A DNA stretch of 24,429 nucleotides from JANYJA01 sp038229055. Its GTDB lineage: Bacteria > Acidobacteriota > Terriglobia > Bryobacterales > Bryobacteraceae. The stretch covers positions 1 to 24,429 of the forward strand of contig JBBROU010000079.1 of assembly GCA_038229055.1 (NCBI GenBank), in the 5' to 3' direction. The notes under the pieces are model-generated. The model searched no databases, was not told the DNA's origin, and was given only the letters and a program-made list of their open reading frames with translations. The position numbers and the translations under genes were made by a program. Position 1 is the stretch's first letter. Each line of letters begins with the position of its first letter. Of this stretch, positions 17,394 through 24,429 are shown in pieces.

Positions 17394-19045
17394 TGGTTAG
17401 GGCTCTGTTCCACGATTTTTTGGTAGGATCCCCGGCGGAGTCCGGACACGGTTTGAACTGAACCGTTAGGCCACCGGATTTCGACGTTAACAGCCGCGGG
17501 ACCGGACTTGGGTCCCAACCCGAACAACACACGGTAGTCGTGGGAGGAAAAAACACTTCCCCCGCCCGTAATCCACCGCGTGAGTTTGCGGCCGGGCAGA
17601 GAGAGCGTCAGCTTCGATCCGATCGCATCGCGATTGCTGCGCGTTCCCTGCAACTGGAGGCCGATCCACGCATTGTCTTGACCGACGTTGTTGCGCAAAA
17701 GGACGGGCGCGCCTTGAAGACAGACAAAAATCGCATCGGGATCGCCGTCGTTGTCGAAGTCGCCGACAGCCAGACCACGGGCGGCGTAGCGATTCTGGAA
17801 AACCGGTCCGGCTAACTCCCTCATGTCTTCGAAAATTCCTTTGCCGTTGTTGCGGAGCAGCAGCGGAGGTTCCTTGTAAGTCACGTTGGCGCGAGTCGCT
17901 TCGACGATTGTGTTCACGTGCCCCGAGACGATCATGAGGTCCATGCTGCCGTCGTTGTCGTAATCGAGGAATTTTGCTCCCCATCCGACGTAATGCTCGG
18001 TCAGCCGCGCGATATGAGATTGGGTGGTCCAATCGTCGAATGGAAAAACGCCGGGATTGACGAAGAGCGAGTGATACTCGCCCTCAAAGGTAGTCATGAA
18101 AAAACCGGGCCGGCCATTTCCGGTGATATCGGCAGCATCGATTCCCATCCCGGCTTTGGCCGCGCCCGCCTCATTGTAGGCGACCTCCGCATCCATGGCC
18201 ATGTCTTGGAACGATCCGTTCTTCTGATTGACGAGCAGTAGATTGGGAGAGCCGTCGCGGGCGATAAACAGATCGGTCCAGCCGTCGTCATTGACATCCA
18301 CTGCTACGACGCCGAGGCTGCGGCCTATGCTCTTATCCACGCCGGAAGGAGCACTCACGTCCGTGAAAGTGCCATTGCCATTGTTGCGATAGAGCGCCAA
18401 GCGGTCGCCAGTCCCGTAGGACTTCGGCTCGCAGTAAGTCGGTTTGCCCTGAAACTCGCAATGGGGAGGCTTCTCGGGGATTTTGGCGTAGTGACAGATG
18501 ACCAAATCGAGCAGTCCGTCGCGATCGAAATCGAACCACGCCGCACTGGTGGCCCACTTGCCTGATTCTTTCAGGCCAGAGCTTTGCGTGATGTCGGTGA
18601 AAGTTCCGTTGCCGTTGTTGTGGAAGAGAGCGGCGTTCGAATACCCGGTGACGAGCAAGTCGGGATACCCGTCGTTATCGAAGTCCGCGGAAGAGACGCC
18701 AAGCCCATAGAATCCAATCTTGTCCACACCGGCCTTGGCGGAGACGTCTTCAAAATGTCCATTGCCGAGATTTCGATATAAGGCATTGCGGACGGGCGTG
18801 GCACTCCTGCCGCGGGGTGTGTCGCCGCCGTTCACCAGGAAAACGTCGAGCAGTCCGTCGTGGTCGAAGTCAAGAAAAGCTGCCCCTCCACCTTTCATCT
18901 CAATAAGGAGGGCGTCCGGAGATTCGCCGTTGAAGCGGTTCCATGCAATTCCGGCATCGGCGGTTACATCGGTGAAGATCTCGCGTGGCGGCTGGTTCCA
19001 GGCCGGAAAGGCGGCGCAAGCCAGCAGGACGAGCCAGCGCCTCAA
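17390..19045 (-). CDS. Exported FG-GAP/VCBS repeat protein with C-terminal ASPIC/UnbV domain
   Basis: The 551-residue protein starts at a TTG (19045), which overlaps the upstream TGA by 4 bases (TTGA). No in-frame ATG occurs until residue 50, and the TTG start gives a signal peptide (MRRWLVLLACAAFPAWN). Calcium-binding-like repeats recur: D-F-D-H-D-G (59-64), D-F-D-N-D-G (121-126), D-F-D-R-D-G (172-177), D-V-N-D-D-G (250-255), a degraded D-I-T-G-N-G (306-311), D-Y-D-N-D-G (361-366) and D-F-D-N-D-G (429-434). Such repeats build a beta-propeller. A C-x8-C pair (C196, C205) with G-x-P-x-x-C-E-P is typical of this CRTAC1-like group. ASPIC/UnbV covers about 462-545. It follows a TPR gene and a receptor, so a ligand-binding or surface partner role is likely; no enzyme activity is implied. 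Confidence 0.9.
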   Translation of the reverse strand: MRRWLVLLACAAFPAWNQPPREIFTDVTADAGIAWNRFNGESPDALLIEMKGGGAAFLDFDHDGLLDVFLVNGGDTPRGRSATPVRNALYRNLGNGHFEDVSAKAGVDKIGFYGLGVSSADFDNDGYPDLLVTGYSNAALFHNNGNGTFTDITQSSGLKESGKWATSAAWFDFDRDGLLDLVICHYAKIPEKPPHCEFQGKPTYCEPKSYGTGDRLALYRNNGNGTFTDVSAPSGVDKSIGRSLGVVAVDVNDDGWTDLFIARDGSPNLLLVNQKNGSFQDMAMDAEVAYNEAGAAKAGMGIDAADITGNGRPGFFMTTFEGEYHSLFVNPGVFPFDDWTTQSHIARLTEHYVGWGAKFLDYDNDGSMDLMIVSGHVNTIVEATRANVTYKEPPLLLRNNGKGIFEDMRELAGPVFQNRYAARGLAVGDFDNDGDPDAIFVCLQGAPVLLRNNVGQDNAWIGLQLQGTRSNRDAIGSKLTLSLPGRKLTRWITGGGSVFSSHDYRVLFGLGPKSGPAAVNVEIRWPNGSVQTVSGLRRGSYQKIVEQSPNH

Positions 19046-20493
19046 ATTGGTTTCTCCTCCAGAGGCTTCTCCTCGTGACTCTTCAGATCCTGGTAAATGG
19101 CGAGTTCAGCGGCTGCCTTCGCACTTAGGCCCAGACGCCGACAGGCCCGGGAGAGAGCGAAGTGCGCCTTGGCCTCTTTCGGATTTAGCTTGGCAGCCAT
19201 TTCAAGCTCCTGCGCCGATTGGGCAAACTTACCTTGCTGCAGCAGCAGATTGCCAATTTGAAAATGCGGTTCGGATAGCGACGGGTCCAGGGCGCTGGCT
19301 TTTTTCAGCAAAACGACCGCGCGCGCTTCCGCGGCTGAATCTCCCTTTTCAGCCCGATTGAGAAGCATCAGAGCATATTCCTGGTGTGTCAAAGCATCTT
19401 GGGGAAAGCGCTTCAGCGCTTGCTCGAAGGTCGCTTCGGATTCGGCGTTCATCCCGGCGTGCCATTCCGTGCGCGCAAGATTGAAGCTGGCTTCGGGAGA
19501 ATCGGGGTTGAGCTCGATGGCGCGGTTATAGGATGCCACGGCGGCTGCGTAGTCGCCTTGTTTGGCTTCGACGAACCCTTTGAGCATGTGCGAGCGATAA
19601 GAATTCGGCGCCTTGCGGACGGCTTCCTGCGCCACCGAAGCGGCGACAGCCAGCATCTGACGATCGGCGAGCATCAACCCCAGGCTCACGTAATTGGAAT
19701 CCCTCGACGAATCGAGCGCGATGGCCTGGTCCATGGCGCGAATCGTTTCTGGAAACTTGCCTTGTTTGTAGTAGCACCACGCCAGCAGGTTAAGCGCTTC
19801 GGAGCTTGGATGGCGCGAGGTTTCATCGGTTAGTAATTTCGCAGCCTCGGCGAACAATGAGTTTGCGGTGTCTGAATCGCCCGCCTGAGCTGCAATGCCA
19901 CCGCCCAGATAGATACCACGAGCGTCGGCGTGCCTCAACAGATCGACCGTGAGCAACTCTTTGGCCTGGGTCGGTTGGCCGGTATTGTAGAGTGACCGCG
20001 CCAGAGCACTGATGGATTCCGGGTGCTGATTTACGAGGTCCGGAACGGACCCTAGCAGCGCCGCAGCCTTGGCATAGTCGCGCAGATTCTCGCGGACCAT
20101 TCCCAGCAAGAGGGTGGAAGGTGGGTCGCCCGGCTTGGCTTTTAGAATGAGCTCCAGGTTCGCCGCAGCCGCTTGCAAGCGACCTGTACGCCACTGGCCG
20201 GCGGCAAGATCCCGGCGCACTTTGGTGTCACCGGGATTGATTTTTAGAACCTTCTCAAGGCAGACGATGGATTCATCGAGCTTTTCTTCAAGGCCGAGAA
20301 TGCTCCCCAGATCCGCGAGGTATTCGGGATTTGCCGGCGAAAGAGAGACGGCGCGCCGCAACTCCGATTCCGCGCCCTTCAGGTCGCCGGCTTGCGCGAG
20401 GTCCAGCCCCTTACCGGCATGTTCGGACGCGGTAGGCACACCGGCCCATGCCGCCAGAGTGATCGGCAGCAGAAGGGCCCATGGCAACCGCAT
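19042..20493 (-). CDS. Exported TPR-repeat protein
   Basis: The 483-residue protein begins with a signal peptide (MRLPWALLLPITLAAWAG, cleavage near V-P-T-A-S). From about residue 25 to 465 it is made of tetratricopeptide repeats, for example G-D-L-K-G-A-E-S-E-L-R-R-A-V-S-L-S-P-A-N-P-E-Y, G-D-Y-A-A-A and the last G-K-F-A-Q-S-A-Q-E-L-E. It ends in a charged Glu/Lys tail. No enzyme domain is seen; the solenoid should bind another protein or a polymer outside the cytoplasm. It starts 2 bases after the receptor 2 stop and overlaps the next start by 4 bases, so receptor, TPR and FG-GAP/ASPIC proteins are probably made together. A role like that of the SusD partner of SusC receptors is a hypothesis only. 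Confidence 0.85.
   Translation of the reverse strand: MRLPWALLLPITLAAWAGVPTASEHAGKGLDLAQAGDLKGAESELRRAVSLSPANPEYLADLGSILGLEEKLDESIVCLEKVLKINPGDTKVRRDLAAGQWRTGRLQAAAANLELILKAKPGDPPSTLLLGMVRENLRDYAKAAALLGSVPDLVNQHPESISALARSLYNTGQPTQAKELLTVDLLRHADARGIYLGGGIAAQAGDSDTANSLFAEAAKLLTDETSRHPSSEALNLLAWCYYKQGKFPETIRAMDQAIALDSSRDSNYVSLGLMLADRQMLAVAASVAQEAVRKAPNSYRSHMLKGFVEAKQGDYAAAVASYNRAIELNPDSPEASFNLARTEWHAGMNAESEATFEQALKRFPQDALTHQEYALMLLNRAEKGDSAAEARAVVLLKKASALDPSLSEPHFQIGNLLLQQGKFAQSAQELEMAAKLNPKEAKAHFALSRACRRLGLSAKAAAELAIYQDLKSHEEKPLEEKPI
19053..19060 (-). promoter_or_regulatory. Ribosome binding site supporting the TTG start at 19045
   Basis: Minus-strand GGAGGAGA lies 7 bases before the TTG at 19043-19045. 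It is the strongest Shine-Dalgarno in the minus-strand block and supports the unusual start codon. Confidence 0.65.
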
Positions 20494-20495
20494 GA

Positions 20496-23400
20496 TCAGA
20501 AGGAGAAGCGTGCTCCTAATTGTATCCGCCTCGGCGTGTTGTATTGGCCGTAGATGGTGCCGAAGGTCGGCGACCCAAAGACTAAATTTGGATTACTGAA
20601 CCTCGGAGTATTGGTGAAGTTGATAAATTCTCCACGGAACTGAATGATCTTCTTTTCCCGGATGGCGAAGTTCTTGAAAAGCGAAGCATCCAGATTGTGG
20701 ATGCCGTCACCACGCAGAGCCGAGTCATAACGCGGAGCATTACCCGGAACCTGATCCCCGGGATCCGAGAAAGCGTCAGTATTGACGAAAATGCCCTTCC
20801 CATTCACGACGTCCTTGATACTCAACTTGCTTCGCGGGTTGCCACTGATATTTGGCCGCTGATTACCGTCAGCCAGGCGCCCATTCGCCATGCCGGTATT
20901 CTGGGGCTGTCCCATCTGGTAGGTCGCGACGCCGTTGATTTGCCAGCCGCCGACAACTCCGTTCACCCACCGGTTCATACCCCCGCCAAAGCGCTTATTA
21001 CGGCCTACAGGCAATTCGTATCCCCAGCTAAACACCAGCCGGTGCGGCACATCCCCGGAAGAGACGGACCATTCGCCTCTTCGATTTGCCAGATCTTGCG
21101 CGCCCCATCCACTCGATGTGCTGGTATCGCCCAGCCAGGTGTTCGACCCCGGACCGTCGTTGAAAGTCCTCGAATAGGTGTACGATCCGAGAAAATATAA
21201 GCCCGACGAGTACCGCTTTTCAACGCGGAGCTGCAATGCGTCGTACACGCTATTTCCTTCGGGATCGCCAGAGCCTGGCCAGTCCGAGAAGGTTCCGTCA
21301 AATTGAGGAAATGGCCGCACCAGGTTGATCTGCGACAGGGTTGGACTGTTATACGTCGAAGCCGGCACGTTCAGAACCGCGTTCGGTCCCTGGAATAGCG
21401 GGTAGAAGGGATTGGCGACCTGCTGACTTAGGCCCACCGAACCGTATTGTTTCCGCACGGCTGGCGATACGAAATTCTTGTTCGCGTAGTTGGCGAGCGG
21501 CAAGTGCCGGCTGCGGTTTGCGGTGTAATCCGCTTCCACCACGATGTTACCTTTGAATTCGCGCTGGACGCCCACGTTCCACTGATAGATCTCACCGTTG
21601 CGGAAGTTGTAGCCCATTTGGGTAGAGTTTCCCAATCCCCAGTTATTCAGCTTGCCGAAAGTTGTGCCCTGCGGATAGACGACGCCTCGCGGGAAGGGAT
21701 TGTCGAACGTCCCGTACTGCGTGACTCCGCCGTCAAGAGAGCCGGCGGCATTTGTCGAGCCACGAAAGGCGGGGCCCATGAGCCAATCGTTGGCGGCCGG
21801 ATTGTTGTTGTAATAGACTCCCGCTCCGGCGCGAATCACCGTGCTGTTGCCGATTCTGTAAGCCAGGCCGAGACGCGGGGCAAAGTTGTTGCGGTCGGAA
21901 CTGACCGTGCGATGGCTGCGCGTGGCGAAATCGCTAACTCCATGAATTTCGCCTAGTCCCGGAATGGATACACCGCTGTCTTCCCGGAAATTGGCGAATT
22001 GAACGTGGTTGTACCGCTCCGTGTACGGGCTGCTCCACTCGTAGCGAAGTCCCATGTTTACGGTTAGACGGCTGCTCACCCGCCAGTCATCCTGATAATA
22101 GAAAGCTGTGTCCTTGGATTTCGTCGCCGGGCCAGGCTGAATGGCTATGCTGGTGCCGTCGATCCAACCGACCAGCATGCTCGCGATAGAATTTCCGAAC
22201 CCGGCGGCTGAGGGATTGAAAACACTCTGCGAGGTCTTTGCGTTGCTGATGTTGAAATCGCCATTCGGTGTGCAGGGCTGAGTGAAGTTGTTAAAGAAGA
22301 CTCGCTGCTCACCCCCAATCTTCATGCTGTGCGCGCCGGCGACCTTGTTTAACGACGCTCCGTAGTAAGGCAACGTCTGGTTGGCGATAGTATCGATGCA
22401 GAAGCTGTAGATGCCGCTATATCCGGCCGGCGAAATTACGGGAACGCTGGAAAATCCGCCAGCGCTCAAATATGACGGCCAGCCGACTGATGTCGGGTCA
22501 AACTTCAATCCGCTGCGCACGGAATACACACGGTTGATCGTCCCCCGCGCCTGCAACACCGTCGTGGGATTGAGCGTGTAGGTCCCTTCAACGGCGGCGT
22601 TATTGTAGCGATTGACTGTGGGCCCGTAATTGGGGTCGCCCGGACTTCCATAGATATTGCCGACCTCGTTCGAATAAGAATATCCGTAGCTGTAGCGGGC
22701 AGAGAGCCGGAGTTTCTGGGACACGTTGTGGTCCACCCGCGTGTCAATCTGCCAGGCGGGCTGCGTAGTCACCACGGTTTTCGTCAGGTTGTTGAAGCTG
22801 CCGGGGCCGTTTGGCGCCGGATAGAAATTAACGAGTTTCGCGGCGATCGGATCGATTCGAGAGGGCGGGATAATGTTGTTGGGGAACTGAGCGCGTTGAT
22901 AATCGACGATATTCCCGCTGGCATCTTTCACCGGTGTCAGGTTAGTGGGGTCGTAAATGTTGATTGGCGTGCCGTCCGGGTTCTTGCTTTGCGAGAAGTC
23001 GCCGGCCTTTTCTGCGGTTGTGGGCACTGTGCCGGTGAAGGGCCCGGAGCTTTGATAGTGAACACGATCATAAGCCACGAAGAAAAAGGTGCGATCCTTC
23101 CGGATCGGGCCTCCCACGGTTCCGCCGTACTGGTCGCGGGAATAGCCTTCGGTTCTGGGTGTGCCGGACCGGTTGGAGAAGAAGTCGTTCGCGGCGAGTT
23201 GAGGCCGGCGATCGAAAACGTAACCCGAGCCGTGGAACTGATTCGTACCGGATTTGGTAATGAACTGAATCGTGGTACCCCCGTTACTGCCAAACTCCGC
23301 GGAGAAGCTGTTGCTCTGGAGCTTGAACTCTTCGATCGATTCCACGGCGGGCTGGAAGTACATCGAGTTCTGACCGCTTCCCTGTCCCGCTTCCGGCGGG

Positions 23401-24032
23401 GCGATCACGGCGCCATCCAGCAGGACATCGGCCGAAGAATTGCGCTGTCCGTTCGATTGGAAGTTGATGCCGGTACAGCCGGTCCCGCCGCCGCAAAACG
23501 TGGTATCGCCCATCTCGTTGATCCCAGGAGCGAGAAAGGCCAACGCGATGAGCTGCCGGTCGAGGACTGGCATTTCGGTGAGGAACTTGTTGTCGATGAC
23601 TTGCCCTAGGGCGGCGCTGGCTGAATTAAGGAGCGGCGCCTGCGCTTCCACCTCTACTTTGGTGCTGCCACTTCCGATTTCTAGTTGGAGATCGATATTC
23701 GTCTGTTGGCCGACGCGAAGCACCACATTCGGACGCACCAGAGTCTTGAAGCCGGACATCTCAACAGTGATGGTGTAAGGACCGGGCAGAAGGTCGTTGA
23801 ATATATAACGGCCGACGTGGTCGGTAACGACGTGAGCGGAGGCTCCCGTGGCAGCATTCACCACCATAACCGTGGCACCGGGCACGACGGCATTCGAGGC
23901 ATCCTCTACAGTGCCCTGCACAAGCGCGGCGCTGGTTGTGACCTGTCCCCGACAGAGCGTGGACGGCGCAATCAAAACAAACGCGGAGAGACAGAGGCGG
24001 TAAGAGAACGCCTGCAATTGGGAGCGATTCAT
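20496..24032 (-). CDS. TonB-dependent receptor, Oar type, with N-terminal carboxypeptidase-regulatory domain (receptor 2)
   Basis: The 1178-residue protein has a signal peptide to about residue 29 (hydrophobic core CLSAFVLIAPSTL). A carboxypeptidase-regulatory-like domain covers about 35-120 (Q-G-T-V-E-D-x-x-x-A-V-V-P-G-A and G-R-Y-I-F-N-D-L-L-P-G-P-Y). The plug carries V-L-L-D-G-A-V at 203-209 and I-T-K-S-G-T-N-Q-F-H-G-S-G near 258-270. The large barrel ends in G-A-R-F-S-F with terminal Phe. An extra C180-x5-C186 pair in the plug is absent from receptor 1. The start ATG at 24032 has AAAGGGA about 10 bases upstream. It heads the minus-strand cluster behind a well-formed promoter and is the likely substrate entry point; ligand unknown. 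The two receptors share architecture but are strongly diverged, so they are unlikely to be a recent duplication. Confidence 0.93.
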   Translation of the reverse strand: MNRSQLQAFSYRLCLSAFVLIAPSTLCRGQVTTSAALVQGTVEDASNAVVPGATVMVVNAATGASAHVVTDHVGRYIFNDLLPGPYTITVEMSGFKTLVRPNVVLRVGQQTNIDLQLEIGSGSTKVEVEAQAPLLNSASAALGQVIDNKFLTEMPVLDRQLIALAFLAPGINEMGDTTFCGGGTGCTGINFQSNGQRNSSADVLLDGAVIAPPEAGQGSGQNSMYFQPAVESIEEFKLQSNSFSAEFGSNGGTTIQFITKSGTNQFHGSGYVFDRRPQLAANDFFSNRSGTPRTEGYSRDQYGGTVGGPIRKDRTFFFVAYDRVHYQSSGPFTGTVPTTAEKAGDFSQSKNPDGTPINIYDPTNLTPVKDASGNIVDYQRAQFPNNIIPPSRIDPIAAKLVNFYPAPNGPGSFNNLTKTVVTTQPAWQIDTRVDHNVSQKLRLSARYSYGYSYSNEVGNIYGSPGDPNYGPTVNRYNNAAVEGTYTLNPTTVLQARGTINRVYSVRSGLKFDPTSVGWPSYLSAGGFSSVPVISPAGYSGIYSFCIDTIANQTLPYYGASLNKVAGAHSMKIGGEQRVFFNNFTQPCTPNGDFNISNAKTSQSVFNPSAAGFGNSIASMLVGWIDGTSIAIQPGPATKSKDTAFYYQDDWRVSSRLTVNMGLRYEWSSPYTERYNHVQFANFREDSGVSIPGLGEIHGVSDFATRSHRTVSSDRNNFAPRLGLAYRIGNSTVIRAGAGVYYNNNPAANDWLMGPAFRGSTNAAGSLDGGVTQYGTFDNPFPRGVVYPQGTTFGKLNNWGLGNSTQMGYNFRNGEIYQWNVGVQREFKGNIVVEADYTANRSRHLPLANYANKNFVSPAVRKQYGSVGLSQQVANPFYPLFQGPNAVLNVPASTYNSPTLSQINLVRPFPQFDGTFSDWPGSGDPEGNSVYDALQLRVEKRYSSGLYFLGSYTYSRTFNDGPGSNTWLGDTSTSSGWGAQDLANRRGEWSVSSGDVPHRLVFSWGYELPVGRNKRFGGGMNRWVNGVVGGWQINGVATYQMGQPQNTGMANGRLADGNQRPNISGNPRSKLSIKDVVNGKGIFVNTDAFSDPGDQVPGNAPRYDSALRGDGIHNLDASLFKNFAIREKKIIQFRGEFINFTNTPRFSNPNLVFGSPTFGTIYGQYNTPRRIQLGARFSF

Positions 24033-24069
24033 TTCAGTTAATCCCTTTCAAGGCTCGAAGCCGATCTAC

Positions 24070-24085
24070 CGAAGATCGATCATCG
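24070..24085. promoter_or_regulatory. Candidate operator in the receptor 2 leader
   Basis: CGAAGATCGATCATCG matches the receptor 1 near-palindrome (248-263) at 14 of 16 positions and is itself nearly palindromic. It lies just downstream of the expected transcription start. A second, weaker palindrome (GATGATCTCGATTATC, 24093-24108) overlaps the -10 hexamer. Confidence 0.45.
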
Positions 24086-24102
24086 CTTTTTGGATGATCT
24101 CG

Positions 24103-24131
24103 ATTATCTACGCAGCCACAGAGCTTGTCAA
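24103..24131 (-). promoter_or_regulatory. Sigma-70-type promoter of receptor 2 and the minus-strand cluster
   Basis: On the minus strand TTGACA (24126-24131) is followed after exactly 17 bases by GATAAT (24103-24108): a perfect -35 and a 5-of-6 -10. The distance to the receptor 2 ATG is 70 bases. A second TTGACA lies 23 bases upstream (24149-24154), next to the insertion-sequence-like end. This is the best promoter in the window and could drive the whole block. Confidence 0.7.
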
Positions 24132-24202
24132 GGGTTCAAATCGGGATTTGTCAACGGTTTTTAGAAATGTCCCCTATCCTGGTGCATTAGAAGTGTCCCC
24201 TT
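24132..24202. repeat. Two direct repeats at a likely insertion-sequence end
   Basis: TTAGAAATGTCCCCTATC (24161-24178) and TTAGAAGTGTCCCCTTTC (24187-24204) match at 16 of 18 positions, 26 bases apart. Tandem copies of such a GTCCCC-containing repeat are typical of transposase-binding ends of some integrase-type insertion sequences. The segment contains no gene. The exact outer boundary of the element cannot be set because the other end is outside the window. Confidence 0.45.
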
Positions 24203-24429
24203 TCATAGTTCGTAGTTGTTTAGGGTTTTCCGAGGCGTCGGCCGGAGCGGAGCCCTGCGAGCCGAAGGCGAGCGGTTAGGGCGGAGCGGAGGCGGACGCC
24301 TCGGAAAACCGCGACCCTCCGCGCCCGCCGACCCCGGAGCCTTCATGTCCTGGTAGCTCCTGCGCCAAGGGTGATTCGGCATATGTGCCGCTGCGGGCGT
24401 TACTGGACTCCGCCGTTTCAACACGACCT
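24203..24429 (-). mobile_element. Partial insertion-sequence-like region, possible transposase C-terminus
   Basis: A minus-strand frame enters from beyond the right edge and runs to a TGA at 24203-24205. Its visible start reads V-L-K-R-R-S-P-V-T-P and then P-N-H-P-W-R-R-S, which resembles the basic H-P-W-R tail of some integrase-type transposases; this is recalled resemblance, not a search result. The remainder is Pro/Arg-rich and passes through a GC-rich inverted repeat (24224-24310), so it may not be truly coding. Together with the adjacent direct repeats it is best read as one end of an insertion sequence or its remnant. It could instead be an unrelated intergenic repeat region. Confidence 0.35.
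24224..24310. repeat. Perfect 16-base inverted repeat with 55-base GC-rich loop
   Basis: GGTTTTCCGAGGCGTC (24224-24239) is the exact reverse complement of GACGCCTCGGAAAACC (24295-24310). The loop contains the short repeat GCGGAGC twice. The structure could form a stable hairpin in either transcript. It may be part of the insertion-sequence end or an independent palindromic element. Confidence 0.7.

Noticed and set aside
22728..23609. Plus-strand open frame (293 codons) opposite receptor 2
   Set aside because: Fully antisense to well-supported receptor sequence and without recognisable domains or a ribosome site.
1..24429. CRISPR arrays, tRNA or rRNA genes, riboswitches, prophage genes
   Set aside because: No regularly spaced repeats, tRNA-like cloverleaf, conserved rRNA stretch, known riboswitch core or phage gene was recognised by eye; a covariance-model scan was not possible.

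Overview
The window looks like chromosomal DNA of an acidobacterium, most likely from the Solibacter/Bryobacter branch. This is inferred from gene content: two large Oar-type TonB-dependent receptors with carboxypeptidase-regulatory domains, paired PSCyt/DUF1549/DUF1553 and DUF1501 proteins, a PPC-domain protein, an FG-GAP/ASPIC-UnbV protein and a GxGYxYP protein. That combination is common there and in Planctomycetes/Verrucomicrobia, but Oar-type receptors are typical of Acidobacteria. No rRNA or other marker gene is present to confirm this.

Layout. Bases 2-199 (+) hold the 3' end of a GntR/FadR-type regulator (FCD domain). After an 87-base promoter region comes receptor 1 (287-3745, +), with a terminator-like hairpin over its stop codon. 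Everything else that codes up to about 24.03 kb is on the minus strand and converges on receptor 1 with only 3 bases between stops. Read in its own direction this minus-strand block is: receptor 2 (24032-20496), TPR lipid- or membrane-exported protein (20493-19042), FG-GAP/ASPIC protein (19045-17390), PPC-domain protein (17338-15236), cytochrome/DUF1549/DUF1553 protein A (15234-12826), DUF1501 protein A (12807-11497), GxGYxYP protein (11493-9766), mutarotase-like protein (9761-8685), cytochrome/DUF1549/DUF1553 protein B (8628-5842), DUF1501 protein B (5835-4429) and an RraA-family protein (4411-3749). Most junctions are between a 4-base overlap and 18 bases apart; only two larger gaps occur (51 and 56 bases), and the first carries a good internal promoter.

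How it may work together (inference). Receptor 2 would bring a large or scarce ligand across the outer membrane; the TPR and FG-GAP/ASPIC proteins, both exported, are candidate surface or periplasmic partners. The PPC protein, the two c-type-haem DUF1549/DUF1553 proteins, the two Tat-type DUF1501 proteins and the GxGYxYP protein would act outside the cytoplasm, possibly on a carbohydrate or other polymer. The mutarotase-like and RraA-like proteins lack visible signal peptides and would handle sugar or keto-acid products in the cytoplasm. Substrate is unknown.

The right end (about 24.16-24.43 kb) looks like the terminal part of an insertion sequence whose body lies outside the window: two 18-base direct repeats, a perfect 16-base inverted repeat and a possible transposase C-terminus. 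The receptor-2 promoter lies just beside it. No tRNA, rRNA, CRISPR array or riboswitch was recognised.
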